Positions 25,333-35,528 of a DNA stretch of 64,000 nt are shown in pieces; the first letter of the stretch is position 1, and every line of letters begins with the position of its first letter. The DNA is from Megamerina dolium (Eukaryota; Arthropoda; Insecta; Diptera; Megamerinidae), in assembly GCA_963854835.1 (NCBI GenBank), contig OY978525.1, positions 83,974,833 through 84,038,832 on the forward strand. The letters run 5' to 3'. The position numbers and the translations under genes were made by a program. Below the pieces are notes generated by a model. The model did not search any database and was not told the DNA's origin. It saw only the letters and a list, made by a program, of their open reading frames with translations.

Positions 25333-26804
25333 GATGGATTTGTGTTAGTGTAGCGATCGCTATCCACCTTATTCTCCTTCTTTTGTCTTCCTGGAGAATT
25401 CGATCTTGATCGCTTTCGTCGTAGACGGCAGTCACGCGCCATGTGTCCTGGTTTGTCACAAATGAAGCACTTACCAGTAAACTTGTTTTCGCGTCGACCT
25501 GTTGTTCTTCCTTCAGGCTGAACTACTGATTTTACTGCCTGACGCACTACTTCAACCAGATCTGTTGTTTCTGTTTCTAATTGGCGTACCCGTGGCATTG
25601 GTCGACACATGAAACTGGCGGCTTCAAACGTCAAGGCACTACTGACTGTTTCGGCATAAGTATTCCTGGGTGACATGACTAGGGCACGCTTTGTCTCTCC
25701 ATCACGTATGCCATCTATGAATGCCTCTATTTTTATTTTTTCGACGAACTCTTCCGAATTACCGGAGAACGCTAGATGACATAAGCGCTCAATATCGGAA
25801 GCGAATTCCTGAAGGCTCTCATTACTCCGTTGCACTCGCGATCTCAATTCCACTCGATGTAATTGACTCTTGTATTCATTTCCATATTTCCGCTGGAGTG
25901 TGTCCATCAGTGATTGATAGCTACCACGATCTTTCTCTGGAATCATCTGTAACACGTCGGAAGCATTACCTTTTAATGCGACTATTAAAGCAGCAGTCTT
26001 GTCGCTATCATCCCATTGATTCTTCGACGCTGTTGTCTCGAATTGAAGCTTGAAGATATTGAATGGCGTGCTTCCGTCAAATGTTGGTGACTTTAGTTTG
26101 ATTGTACTTGAATCTCTAATCACTGATGTGGCTGGTCCATTTATTTTTAGTTGATTGAGTTCGTGCTGTAATTTCTCGAACTTATCTTCCCAGTCGTCGA
26201 CATGTTCCTTCAGCTTTTCATCCAACTCATCCACGTGTTCTTTCAGCTCTGTGACTTTGTCATTAATAGCTCCGGAAATTTCCTGAAATCTAAGTTCAAT
26301 TCCTTTTTGTAGATTTTCGATGACGTGTTCTTGGCGAGCCGAATGTTCTTGAAACTTGTAGTCAATTGTTTTCTGGAATTCTCCCATAGCGTTTTCTTGG
26401 CGGGACGAACCTTCTTGAATTTTCATACGCAATTCAGCCGAATGTTCTTGAAGCTTGGAGTCAATGCGAGACGCATTTCCTTGAATTTCCGTACGTAATT
26501 CAGCCGAATGTTCTTGTAACTTCGCATTAATTCCTTGCAGTTGCTGCTGCTGCTGTTGCATCATGGATTTCATAAATTCCATGAGTTGACCACTCGAATC
26601 TACCTTGCTCTCTTCCTCGGCGTGCACAACTGCATGTATATCGTCTTCCTCAAAGAACTCATGTTCTTCTACATTAATTCCCTTAGCCTCCATGGCTTTC
26701 CTCAGCCTCACCAGCAGTTCCGCCTTTGCACCTGATGACGATAGATTCATCTCTACCAACAGCTTTTTAAGCTGGTCCACTTTTAGTTGGTCAATTTTCA
26801 CCAT
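25323..26804 (-). CDS. G1 Gag, element C (SAP domain, coiled coil, CCHC)
   Basis: A 493-residue open frame. SAP-like helix pair at residues 1-40; acidic linker 44-67; poly-Gln and coiled coil at about 83-222; Gag core 237-400; zinc knuckle C446/C449/H454/C459; Arg/Ser-rich tail to 476. It should assemble the particle. The coiled coil holds one more QEHSAELR-type unit than element B and a shorter KLKEHVD segment, so this region varies in repeat number. The ATG at 26804 lies shortly downstream of the primer site. Confidence 0.92.
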   Translation of the reverse strand: MVKIDQLKVDQLKKLLVEMNLSSSGAKAELLVRLRKAMEAKGINVEEHEFFEEDDIHAVVHAEEESKVDSSGQLMEFMKSMMQQQQQQLQGINAKLQEHSAELRTEIQGNASRIDSKLQEHSAELRMKIQEGSSRQENAMGEFQKTIDYKFQEHSARQEHVIENLQKGIELRFQEISGAINDKVTELKEHVDELDEKLKEHVDDWEDKFEKLQHELNQLKINGPATSVIRDSSTIKLKSPTFDGSTPFNIFKLQFETTASKNQWDDSDKTAALIVALKGNASDVLQMIPEKDRGSYQSLMDTLQRKYGNEYKSQLHRVELRSRVQRSNESLQEFASDIERLCHLAFSGNSEEFVEKIKIEAFIDGIRDGETKRALVMSPRNTYAETVSSALTFEAASFMCRPMPRVRQLETETTDLVEVVRQAVKSVVQPEGRTTGRRENKFTGKCFICDKPGHMARDCRLRRKRSRSNSPGRQKKENKVDSDRYTNTNPSLN

Positions 26805-26813
26805 CTTTACAGA

Positions 26814-26831
26814 ATCCCACTTCTGACACCA
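26814..26831 (-). other. Primer binding site, tRNA-Leu type (element C)
   Basis: Minus strand TGGTGTCAGAAGTGGGAT, two bases inside the 5' LTR edge. It is identical to the site in element B. Confidence 0.82.
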
Positions 26832-26833
26832 AT

Positions 26834-27271
26834 TGTTACGTTTTTATTCTGTGAACGTTTAATTCTATTTGAATTACCTTGTTCGATCACTGGATTCTGT
26901 TAATGATAACTGCAACACTTATTTTATACAACTATATACAGCAACAATTTATTTAATAAACTCTATTTACAATCAACTCTGTTTATAATCAACTATTTAC
27001 AATAACACTTTAATGTACTAGCAACTTTTGCCTCTGTATAGATGTTTGCGCATTCACGTTCAGAATTCGATTGATTGTCAATACTCAACACTGGCTCTAT
27101 TTATACTCTGTTGGCAACACCCCAGAATCTTCCTTTATCGAGATTCTTCTCTTCCTTTCTCGTTGGCTTGTTCTGGTTATCGCTTATTTCTTTTTGTTGA
27201 CATTCGTTTCGATGCTGCCAATAGAGTCAGTCACAATAGTGATGAGTAATCAACTATCGATACTCGTTACA
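26834..27271 (-). repeat. 5' LTR of element C
   Basis: 438 bp. On the minus strand the TATA box TATAAATAG is at 27105-27097 and the AATAAA signal lies about 150 bp further on. This LTR should drive transcription leftward through gag and pol. Confidence 0.95.
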
Positions 27272-27275
27272 ATAT

Positions 27276-27923
27276 AAAAGCCGAGTAAACCGCGTAAACC
27301 GTATAAAATCATACGCTCGTATGATTTATATGAAAAAGATTTTACACGCCTCCTAAAAGAATTTCTCAAACAGCCCTAGGGCCTTCAAGTCTAGTCAAAA
27401 AGAGCAATTTTCAAGACCAATTGTACCTCTATTTTTAATAATTTATTTAATACAAGTGCGGTACGATGAAGCTTTAAAGCAATATGTTCTCTCACTGGTT
27501 CACGAATATAACTGATACTTAATTTTGGTATACAAAGTCTTTTCAATCAATTGATCATCAAATGATAGTACCGTAAGTTCCATAACTAGAGGACAACGGA
27601 ATATTAATTTGTATTTATATTCGCAGCTAATCCGCATAAACTCTATGAGTTAATTCTCAAAATAAAAGAGGATTAGGGCAATTTGCATTGGCAACACTGC
27701 TGAAAATTGTCTATTGTGAATTTTTCTCCATCCATTTTACAAAATATTAGGTGTGTTCGCTAACAAAAAACTTTCAACAATTGTTTACAGTTTTCAACAT
27801 GAAAAGTGTTGGCGAACAAATAAATCCAGCTGTCAATTATGAACGGTGAATGTCAATTTACAAGTTTCTGATAGTTTTCAGTTCACGTACTTCTTGTAGA
27901 TTTTCTCATATCGAGAGTGATAG
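27276..27923. other. Unassigned sequence right of element C
   Basis: No gene seen. It contains an imperfect stem at about 27754-27821 (TGTTCGCTAACA paired with TGTTGGCGAACA, 11 of 12) that might be a tiny fold-back element. It continues the locus left of element C. Confidence 0.4.
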
Positions 27924-27939
27924 ATGACAGAAATTGATA

Positions 27940-28309
27940 AAAAATAAATAAAAATAAATATGTGGCACTTAAAGCCCCAAAGGGCTCATTGGCCGAGCTT
28001 CTCTTCTATTACTGTTGTGCGTCTTAAATTTTGGACAGTATTAGAATGGACCTACTTATTTTAGCCGGTTCCGAACGGCAGAACACTTGTGACATCACTT
28101 TTTCTGAGCTTTGTCACAGAGTTCTTTTTAGAAGCTTTTTCATGGCAAGTTGTTACTGTCGGAAGAATTGCCAATTGCTTGCCGACAGGTAGGTACCATT
28201 CGAAAGAAAAATCTTTTCGATATAAAATTTGTTATGCATCAGCCGGGTATTGAACCACGACCTACAGATCAGAAGGCGAACACACTAACCACTGAGCTAC
28301 GGCACCCAC
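27940..28309 (-). mobile_element. tRNA-derived SINE copy S3, full length
   Basis: Full-length minus-strand copy with the reversed head (CCACTGAGCTACGGCACCC) at the right and the A/T-rich tail at the left. The 16-bp target duplication ATGACAGAAATTGATA is exact (27924-27939 and 28310-28325). It lies in or near the presumed LTR of the Pao-type element. Confidence 0.9.
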
Positions 28310-28560
28310 ATGACAGAAATTGATAGTGATAGTAATGTAAGTGGACAGACCTAATAAAACAGCAATCAGCCGTTTAGTTAATCCGCAATACTGCCGTCTG
28401 TCAGGTTATTATTTTATTCGGATTAAGTATGCCGGTAATCCGGAATTAGGCTGCCGTGTGTCTAGGCTATAAGCATATAGTGTATTCGTTTGAGATTCAG
28501 AAAAGAAGAACATGAGATAAGCAATAACTAATGTACAATAGACAAGGCAGTGGCGGCGGT

Positions 28561-28575
28561 AACATTCCCCCTCTT
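28561..28575 (-). other. Polypurine tract and LTR start of the Pao-type element
   Basis: Minus strand AAGAGGGGGAA (28575-28565) is followed by TGTTACCGCCGCC, the likely first bases of its 3' LTR. An AATAAA on the minus strand near 28410 fits an LTR polyadenylation site. The far LTR end is not resolved. Confidence 0.5.
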
Positions 28576-29720
28576 GCAAGCGAACTAGGGGTCCATGAGC
28601 TTGCCATTCTGTGGAATACCGACGTCCAAAACAGCTATCTTTGCGACAGGCCTCTCTAGTACACTGGATTGGGTTTTAACCTTAACGCGACGAACTTGAC
28701 CAGCTACGATCCTTGCGGCCAGCTATTACGGGATAGAGTATCATCGACCAGTATGACTATATCGCCAACAGACGTCCGATTTACTTTTTCGAACCACTTG
28801 CTACGTCGAACTAAACATGGACCATATTCACGCATCCATCTTTGCCAAAAATGAGTCGCAAACTTTTGTGTTTGATCCTACCGACGTCGGAGATGGTTAT
28901 CATACTCCACTAAAGGTTTATTACTTGCAGCAGCACCTAGTAGCAGATGGTTTGGAGTTAGCGGGTCGTCTTGGGGTGATTCGAGAGCCACGAATGTCAA
29001 TGGTCGGGAATTGTCAACAAACTCAATCTCCCATAGCGTGATTTGATTTCACCGTTCATATTAATTGTTCCCATGCACCGCCCCTATGCGGAGCCGATGG
29101 GAGTTAAACCGTCATTTGATCTCGTCGTACTTAGAGGACGCTTGTCGTAGATTAAGAGTTCCTTCGCGCATAATTTTTTCCACAGACTTGAAATTAGTGT
29201 CATTATCGGTGTATATTTCCCTGGGAGAACCGCGGCGACTGATAAAGTTTTGAATACACATGATGTATCAATTAGTGTCGAGACTGTGAGAAACTTCAAT
29301 ACGAATTGCCTGCACGATCAGGCACGTAAAGAGGACACCCCATCTTTTTTCCTTGCATCTGCCAACGGTACCATACAAAGGGTCAAAAAAGTCTATGCCC
29401 ACATACGTGAAGGGCCGTTGAAAACTCGATAACCTGGCAGGCGACAAACAAGCCATTTGTGGTGGACGAAGCACTGCTGCTACATTTTTACAGTATTGTC
29501 ACTTAATTCTGACACTTTTATAGAGAGCCATCAATCTCGGGATGTAAAAATATGTTTTAGGGTTACAAATTACTGTAGACAATGATGCGAAGGAATGTAA
29601 TGGCGGTACGGTAAAACATTGCCTGATTACATCTTAATGTGTCCGCTTCTGGCAGAAGTTTGTATTACACCACTTTTATCCAGAAAAATGTTAAGTTGTT
29701 TTAGCTTACTAGTAGATCTG
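28576..29720 (-). pseudogene. Pao-type integrase, decayed
   Basis: The open stretch near 29474-29268 reads RPFTYVGIDFFDPL...EKRWGVLFTCL, the first catalytic-Asp block of a BEL/Pao integrase. Upstream, at 29720-29500, come pieces like LDKSGVI and LPYRHYI that precede the zinc finger in this group. Many stops and shifts occur down to 28576. It cannot make protein. Confidence 0.72.
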
Positions 29721-29721
29721 T

Positions 29722-30088
29722 TCTGGTGGTCTGGTGGTGTTTTCACAAGGTAACGTGTCTAATTGCCTCAACCGTGTGGGGTTAGCGCAATCCTTGTTGA
29801 ACTCATCGCAAGTCAACTCACTGGCTGTCATGTAGTTTGATCTGAGCGCTATGTGATGATACCTTTATTTGTTAATGAGGGGTAATCATGTAGATTGCTC
29901 TGCTTACTATGTGATGGCGTCTTCATTATTATTAATGGGGGCCCTCCATGTAGCGACCACCGGGCAACGTCTTCCTGGCACCCGCTGGGAGGCGGCTGAA
30001 GTGAGTGGCGAAAATCTCCTCGGTTAGAGGTTGTGCGTTGGGTTTGGGACCCGCCACATAAAAAAAACTTGCCCAGTGAATAATACAC
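29722..30088 (+). mobile_element. RTE-like LINE 5' fragment, inverted partner
   Basis: This 367-bp piece starts TGGTGGTCTGGTGGTG and matches, as reverse complement, the 5' end of the LINE at 33861-33550 (I judge roughly four fifths identical by eye). It holds the 5' leader only and stops where the Tc3-like element begins. Two LINE 5' ends thus face outward on each side of the insertion. Confidence 0.7.
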
Positions 30089-30090
30089 TA

Positions 30091-31235
30091 CGGAGCATAA
30101 CTATAAACGCAGTCTAAATTTGCCCATATTTTTATTTTTTACTATGTAAAATACCATTATTATTCAACAGGATTTTAGAATTAGAGAGAAGATGCTGAAT
30201 AAACAAAAAATTAGAAGCAGCTTATGACCGTAAGTACCGTTGTCTTTACTTTGATGAAATTTAGCCGGAGCATAACTATAAACGCAAGCAAAGAATTTGA
30301 TGAAATAATAAAATAATCAAACAAAATGCAAGTTTAATAATTTATTACACCACCTTTGTTATGTATTACATCAAATAATGTGTTTGGCATACTGTTTATT
30401 AAGTTTGATATTGTATTTTTATCGAAATTATCCCAGGCTTCAATAACAGCAATTTTTAACTGCTGAATGTTATCATACTGCCGGTTTTCTTTATAAACAT
30501 CGCTTGCTAGGAGTCCCCAAATATTTTCTATGGGGTTAAGGTCTGGAGAGCAAGCTGGCCATGTCATAACTTGAATGTTATTGTCATTAAACCAAGAATT
30601 AGTCGCGCGACTAACATGCATTCTTGCGTTATCTTGCTGAAAAACCCAATAGGCAGCACTTTTTCTTCGTATGAATGGCAATAAATTCATTCGTAACACA
30701 TCGATGTATTCCTCTGAGTTCATCTGAGTGCTGGGGAACGCCAGTTCCAACATTCCGTCAGCACAAAAAGCTCCCCAAACCATTAAACTGCCTCCACCGA
30801 AATTACGTTTGGAAAAAAATTGGGTATCCTTTCGCAAATCACGCCAATATGTGTCAAAACCATATGGACCATTCAAGTTCCATTTTTTCTCATCAGAAAA
30901 AATGACCTTGGCGAAGTTGGTTTGCTGGTTTGTGGCGTGCTAATAGACGAGGTGCCGCTTTCAATTTTTGGCGACAAATACGCCCAGAGGATCTGAGTAC
31001 TCTGTGAACAGTCCATTTAGACACATTTAGTCCGCAATCATGGGCAATTTGTGCAGCGGTCTTCATCGAATGGCTTGCACTTTTAATAATGCAACGCTTA
31101 TTTCGGTCTGACAGCTTGCTTTTGGGTCCACCTGTTTTGTTTTTTCCATATTCCTCAGGATTACGTAAAAAATTCCGAACAACAGCGGCAGACCGCTTCA
31201 GCTTTTCAGCAATTGCATGCTGTCCAAGACGCCGG
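30091..31235 (-). mobile_element. Tc3-like DNA transposon, one end lost
   Basis: The left end shows CGGAGCATAACTATAAACGC at 30091-30110 next to TA, with a second direct copy at 30266-30284, a double transposase-binding-site layout. The transposase follows on the minus strand. The right terminus is missing: the N-terminal coding region fuses into LINE reverse transcriptase near 31230. Confidence 0.75.
30334..31235 (-). pseudogene. Tc3-like transposase, N-terminally truncated and frameshifted
   Basis: Residues recognisable: helix-turn-helix region (KLKRSAAVVRNFLRNPEEYG, TGGPKSKLSDR, NVSKWTVHRVLRSSGR) in the frame ending at 30893, then after a frameshift the catalytic half 30876-30334 with GGGSLMVWGAF, second Asp in QQDNARMH and Glu in SPDLNPIENIWG, a DD34E pattern. 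The first Asp block lies at the shift near 30890. The enzyme would cut and paste the element at TA sites. The C terminus (GGVINY) is complete. Confidence 0.8.
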
Positions 31236-32586
31236 GACTCTTTGTTTGTTGACACTAGATACTTCGTCTTGCCCTTGTTTACCGTAAGACCCATCCAACG
31301 TGACTCTCTTTCCAACTCTGAGAATGCTGCACTGACTGCTCGCGTGTTCATGCCGATTATGTCAATATCGTCGGCATACGGTAACAGCATGACACTTTTG
31401 TTGAAGATAGCGCTATTATGTCGTAGATCAGCAGCTCGTATTATCTTCTTCATAATAAGATTGAAGAAGTCGCACGATAACAAATCTCCTTGTCTAAAAC
31501 CCCGTTCGGTACTTAACGGTGCGGAGAGGTCCTTCCCAATTTTCACTGCACAACGGGAGTTATGTAGTGTCATTCTACAAAGTCGAATGAGCTTTGCAGG
31601 AATACCGAACTCAGACATTGTTGCGTAGAGGTAATCCCTTACCGGACTGTCAAAAGCGGCTTTATAATCAACAAATAGTTGGTGTGTGTCGATCTGTTTT
31701 TCTTGGGTCTTCTCCAGGATTTGGCGCAGTGTGAAAATCTGGTCGATGGTGGATTTACCAGGTCTGAAGCCACACAGATACGGTCCAATCAGGTTGCTGA
31801 GCATAGGCTTCAACCTTTCACACAGTACGCTCGATAGAATCTTGTATGCGATGCTCAGGAGACTTATTCCACGGTAGTTGGCGCAAATTGTGGGGTCTCC
31901 TTTTTATGTACAGGACAGAGAACACTGAGCCTCCAATCATCAGGCATGCTTTCATCCGACCATATTCTGCTTATGAGTTGGTGCATGCAGGCGAGCAGCT
32001 CATCGCCTCCGACCTTAAACAACTCGGCAAGCAGGCCATCAGCACCTGCAGCTTTGCTGGTCATCAGCCTTAAAATGGCCGTTTCAACCTCGTCATAATC
32101 GGGTGGTGGAACATCAACACCATCATCTGTAATTGAGGTTATCGGGCAATCTAGACCACTGACGGAATTGTTCGTAGCATCGCCATTCAGTAACGTGGAG
32201 AAGTGTTCCCTCCATAGGCTCAGTACACTCTGGACATCCGTAACCAGATTCCCATTTCCATCACGACAAGAAGAGGCTCCGGGATTTAAACCTCCACTCA
32301 GGCGCTTGATATTTTCGAAGAATTTTCGAGTCTCATTCTTGTCGGTACACATCTCTATCTCCTCACACTCGCGTCTTTCCATCTCCCTCTTCTTGCGCCT
32401 GAAAAGACGTCTCTCTGCACTCCTTTTCTCTCTGTACTGCTCCTTAATAGCTCGCGTTGCGCCTGCACGCAGGGTTTTTCTGTTGGCGGCGTCTTTCTCT
32501 GCGGTAGCGTCGCGACACTCCTGATCATACCACTCATTCCTCAGAGGCCGGTAGTAACCGATTACCTTCTCGGCAGCAGTAGTCAT
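31236..32586 (-). pseudogene. RTE-like reverse transcriptase, frameshifted
   Basis: The first open stretch (32586-31864) covers the linker with a basic helix (RLFRRKKREMERREC) and the RT start (KAAGADGL, PDDWRLSVLCPVHKK). A one-base loss near 31865 shifts frame; the next stretch (31813 onward) holds CGFRPGKSTIDQIF, VDYKAAFDS, FRQGDLLSC and the active site YADDIDIIG. It ends at RRLG where Tc3-like sequence takes over, creating a 306-residue chimeric frame down to 30893. Confidence 0.82.
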
Positions 32587-33540
32587 GGAGTGGGATATAT
32601 GTGTCCACCGTGCGCATGTTCCATCAAGTGGGAGAGTTTCTGCATAAGCAGATCCGATAGTCGAGTGGAAAATACATCTGCTGTCTCTGGTAATCGCAGA
32701 TCACTGACGTCGAGTTTTCTCTGTGTGGGACTTCGTTTGTTTTTTGCAACACATAAACGTGTGCGAACCTTAGCTGCAACAAGGTAGTGATCCGAGTCGA
32801 TGTTGGCACCACGGATCGATTTCACGTCCATCACACTGGAAGCAAGTCTTCCGTCAATCACTACATGATCAATTTAATTTTTTGTTCGTTGATCTGGAGA
32901 CAGCCATGTCGCTTTTTGGATGTCGAGATTTTGGAATCTGGTACCACTAATTACCATGTTTCGTGCTGCGGTGAAGTCGATCAGCCTCATTCCGTTGTCG
33001 AAGGTGTTCTGGTGCAGGCTGAATTTTCCTACAGTTGGACCAAATGTACCTTTCTTGCTCACCCTGCCATTAAAGTCGCCAAGCACGATTTTGATATCGT
33101 GGCGGGTGCAGCGGTCGTAAGCTTCTTCGAGGCGCTGGAAGAAGTTCTCCTTGGTCACATTGCCCTTCTCATTCATCGGAGCGTGGGTATATATAAGGCT
33201 GATGTTAAAGAATTTTGCCTTGATGCGGATTGTGACCAGCCGTTTGTTCACAGGCGTGAAATGTGAGACAAGATGTCGTAGTGTCTTGCTGACCCAAAAT
33301 CCACATCCTAATTCATGCCTTACAGCATGGCAACTATAGTATATTTCACAGGACGCTCTTTTGGAGCAGCCCTGTCCCGTCCATCGCATTTCCTGGAGAG
33401 CTCTGATGTCAACCCTATATATCTCGAGGATATTAACCAGCTGGATAGAGGGACCCTCCCTATAAAGGGACCGGACATTCCAGGTGCATATCCGTAAATC
33501 ACGGTTCTTATTTCGTTTGCGGGGGTCATCAACAAATCAA
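32587..33540 (-). pseudogene. RTE-like AP endonuclease, broken
   Basis: Blocks visible in order: ICTWNVRSLYREG (near 33490), RALQEMRWTGQG (catalytic Glu), SLIYTHAPMNEK, IVLGDFNGRV, and after an in-frame stop near 32878 IDHVVIDGR and SDHYLV. These are the canonical endonuclease motifs. A frameshift separates the first blocks from the rest near 33390. Confidence 0.8.
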
Positions 33541-33861
33541 TTTTTACATTATTCACTGGGGGGATTTTGTTTATGGTGGGTCCAAAACCCAACGCAAAAC
33601 CTCTAATCTAGAAGGTTTTCGCTACTCACTTCAGCCGCCTACCAGCGCCTACCAGAGAGCCCCTATTAATAATGAAGTAAGTAAGCAGAGTAAGCTAAAT
33701 GACTAACTCTTATTAACAAATAAAGGTGTCATAAATAGCGCTCAGAACAAGTTACATGACAGCCAGTGAGTTTACTTGCGATGAGTTCAACAAGGATTAC
33801 GATAGCCCCACACGGTTGAGGCAGATAGACACGTTACCTTGCGAAAACACCACCAGACCAC

Positions 33862-35525
33862 CAACATTCTGACATACTGATGTGTAATATACGATTACGT
33901 AGCTCTTTGTTATCGGCGTTCCCCAAATCTGAACATTTCGGCCATTCACTTATTCTAAGTTGCAAAAACTTAGGTCTTCTGATCCACATACCGTCGTCTG
34001 TTGTGTCGATCTTCGTCGCAAAATCAGCTGCATTTGACTTGGATGGAACCCATTTCCACTGAGTGATGTTAATTGATTCAAGATTTCCCCAACTCTGTAC
34101 GTCACGAAAGCCTTGAAGCTTTTTGGATCCATGGACAACCACTTTAAAACTGTATTTGAATCGGACCAGAAAAAACTCCCGACGCACCGAATACGTGAAG
34201 CCTTTGGATTTTTGTGACCATACTGGCACCTATTACTGCTGCTTGTAGCTCTAATCGGAGTATTGAAATCGGTTTAAGAGGAGTGACCTTGGATTTGGCT
34301 GCCACTGTAGATACATCGACGTCTTCATTATGTTGAATTCGCAAAAAGCAAACCGCATATGCATTTTCGGTGTTGTCTTCAGCAGCTTAGAGTAACATCT
34401 AGGGATGACAATGGACGATATTTTGTGCAGGTTCGAGAGCTAGTGGTGCCATTTTATAAGCAACTACTCATTCAGCTCGTCATCCCATTTCAAACCTGGG
34501 CCCCAAATATCTTGCAATAAAATTTTGAGTCCGATTGTACGATTTGTGATACAAATCTAAATGAATCAAATATGGACATAAAGACTTCCTTCTTTGTAGG
34601 ATCCACATGCGTTTGGAAAACATCTCTTTTGACTATCGAGAATCTGGAATGCTACTGAAACACATTATTGGATTCTCAGTACATACCGAGAATTTTCTTC
34701 ATAACTCCATACGAATTTCCCGCTGCTGATCCATGGTCGCAAAATTGTTGTCGTACGAGAGTAGAATTCGTGGCCCAGTTTCGCATATGAGAGCCACCGA
34801 AAGCGTGAATATTTTATATGGTTTTGGCCAATTCCATCCCTTCTTCTTCAGAGTCCACAATCAATAAAATCCATGTAGTAGTAGCTCTCAACTGCTGTAA
34901 CGGCGCGAGGGTGCAAAATACAGAATTCCTCTGCGTTCTTGTTCCGGACGAAATGGGTGATGCAAGGTTCACCAAAGGCCTTCATAGGATCGGGACCCAG
35001 CTTGAGTACGGGATACCTCTACGTCAATCGTCACTGAATCATTTTTGGAGCGTGTGGTATCACCTGTCCAACGTGGTTATAGAGGCTCACTTTTGCTTTT
35101 CAGACCCAATTTATTGAAAAATGCTTGCTCGATTAGAGTTACTAACGAGCCTTCACCTAAGAACGCCTACGTATCGACGTACGTTGAAATTGTGTATTTG
35201 TGTGACAATAAGTGATGCTTTACTGTGCAGCCATCAATAACACACTGTTTATTCGAAAACCACTTGCGACATTATTTCTTTTTACCAAATACCACTTTTC
35301 ATCTAAATTCAGCGACGGGAACTCACCACAAATTTATATTTTTAGATCTGTGCTTTCACATGCAAAACAAGTTGATTTGGTCAAACCATTTCGTTGATGA
35401 GTATTTACTGAGGCACATTTCTTACACATTGCAGGGGACACGACTTGGCTGGCAGCTTCAGCTATGGCATATATCCAGTCGCAGAATACCTTTACTACCG
35501 GGATTTTCACTTCTTTAGGGTGCAT
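33862..35525 (-). pseudogene. Pao-type protease/RT/RNase H remnant
   Basis: RNase H is clearest: AAKSKVTPLKPISILRLELQ (about 34310-34250), then frame-shifted FVTYRVGEILNQL and WKWVPSKSNAADFATK (about 34110-34020), a block typical of BEL/Pao. Between 35500 and 34400 only fragments remain; 35525-35334 holds CX2C-type pairs (CKKC, CFAC) that may be the Gag zinc region. Translation is impossible. Confidence 0.65.
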
Positions 35526-35528
35526 CGC

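Larger units (their letters stand above)
21290..27271 (-). mobile_element. Full-length G1 gypsy-type element C
   Basis: A complete 5,982-bp element: two 438-bp LTRs, primer site, gag, pol and polypurine tract. The target duplication ATAT is readable on both sides (21286-21289 and 27272-27275). The LTRs differ at only two sites that I can find, so it inserted recently. There is no third ORF and therefore no env. The tRNA-Leu-type primer and the protein layout place it in Ty3/gypsy; the lineage (Mdg3-like or other) is not certain. Confidence 0.95.
31236..33861 (-). mobile_element. RTE-like LINE, 3' end lost at Tc3 junction
   Basis: Minus strand: 5' leader (33861-33550), AP endonuclease (33540-32590) and reverse transcriptase (32586-31236). 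There is no Gag-like ORF, which fits RTE-type LINEs; the clade is my judgement from the sequence style. Several shifts and stops occur. A second, more deleted copy lies at 47560-48240. Confidence 0.72.

Noticed and set aside
21290..27271. Env gene making G1 an errantivirus
   Set aside because: Pol ends about 40 bp before the 3' LTR; there is no room for a third ORF.
27754..27821. Stem of 12-bp arms as a MITE
   Set aside because: Only one copy seen, no clear target duplication and an arm mismatch; mentioned only within the spacer entry.
31089..31628. 179-residue plus-strand frame opposite the LINE reverse transcriptase
   Set aside because: Antisense shadow of the RT; Ser/Arg-rich composition and no recognisable motif.
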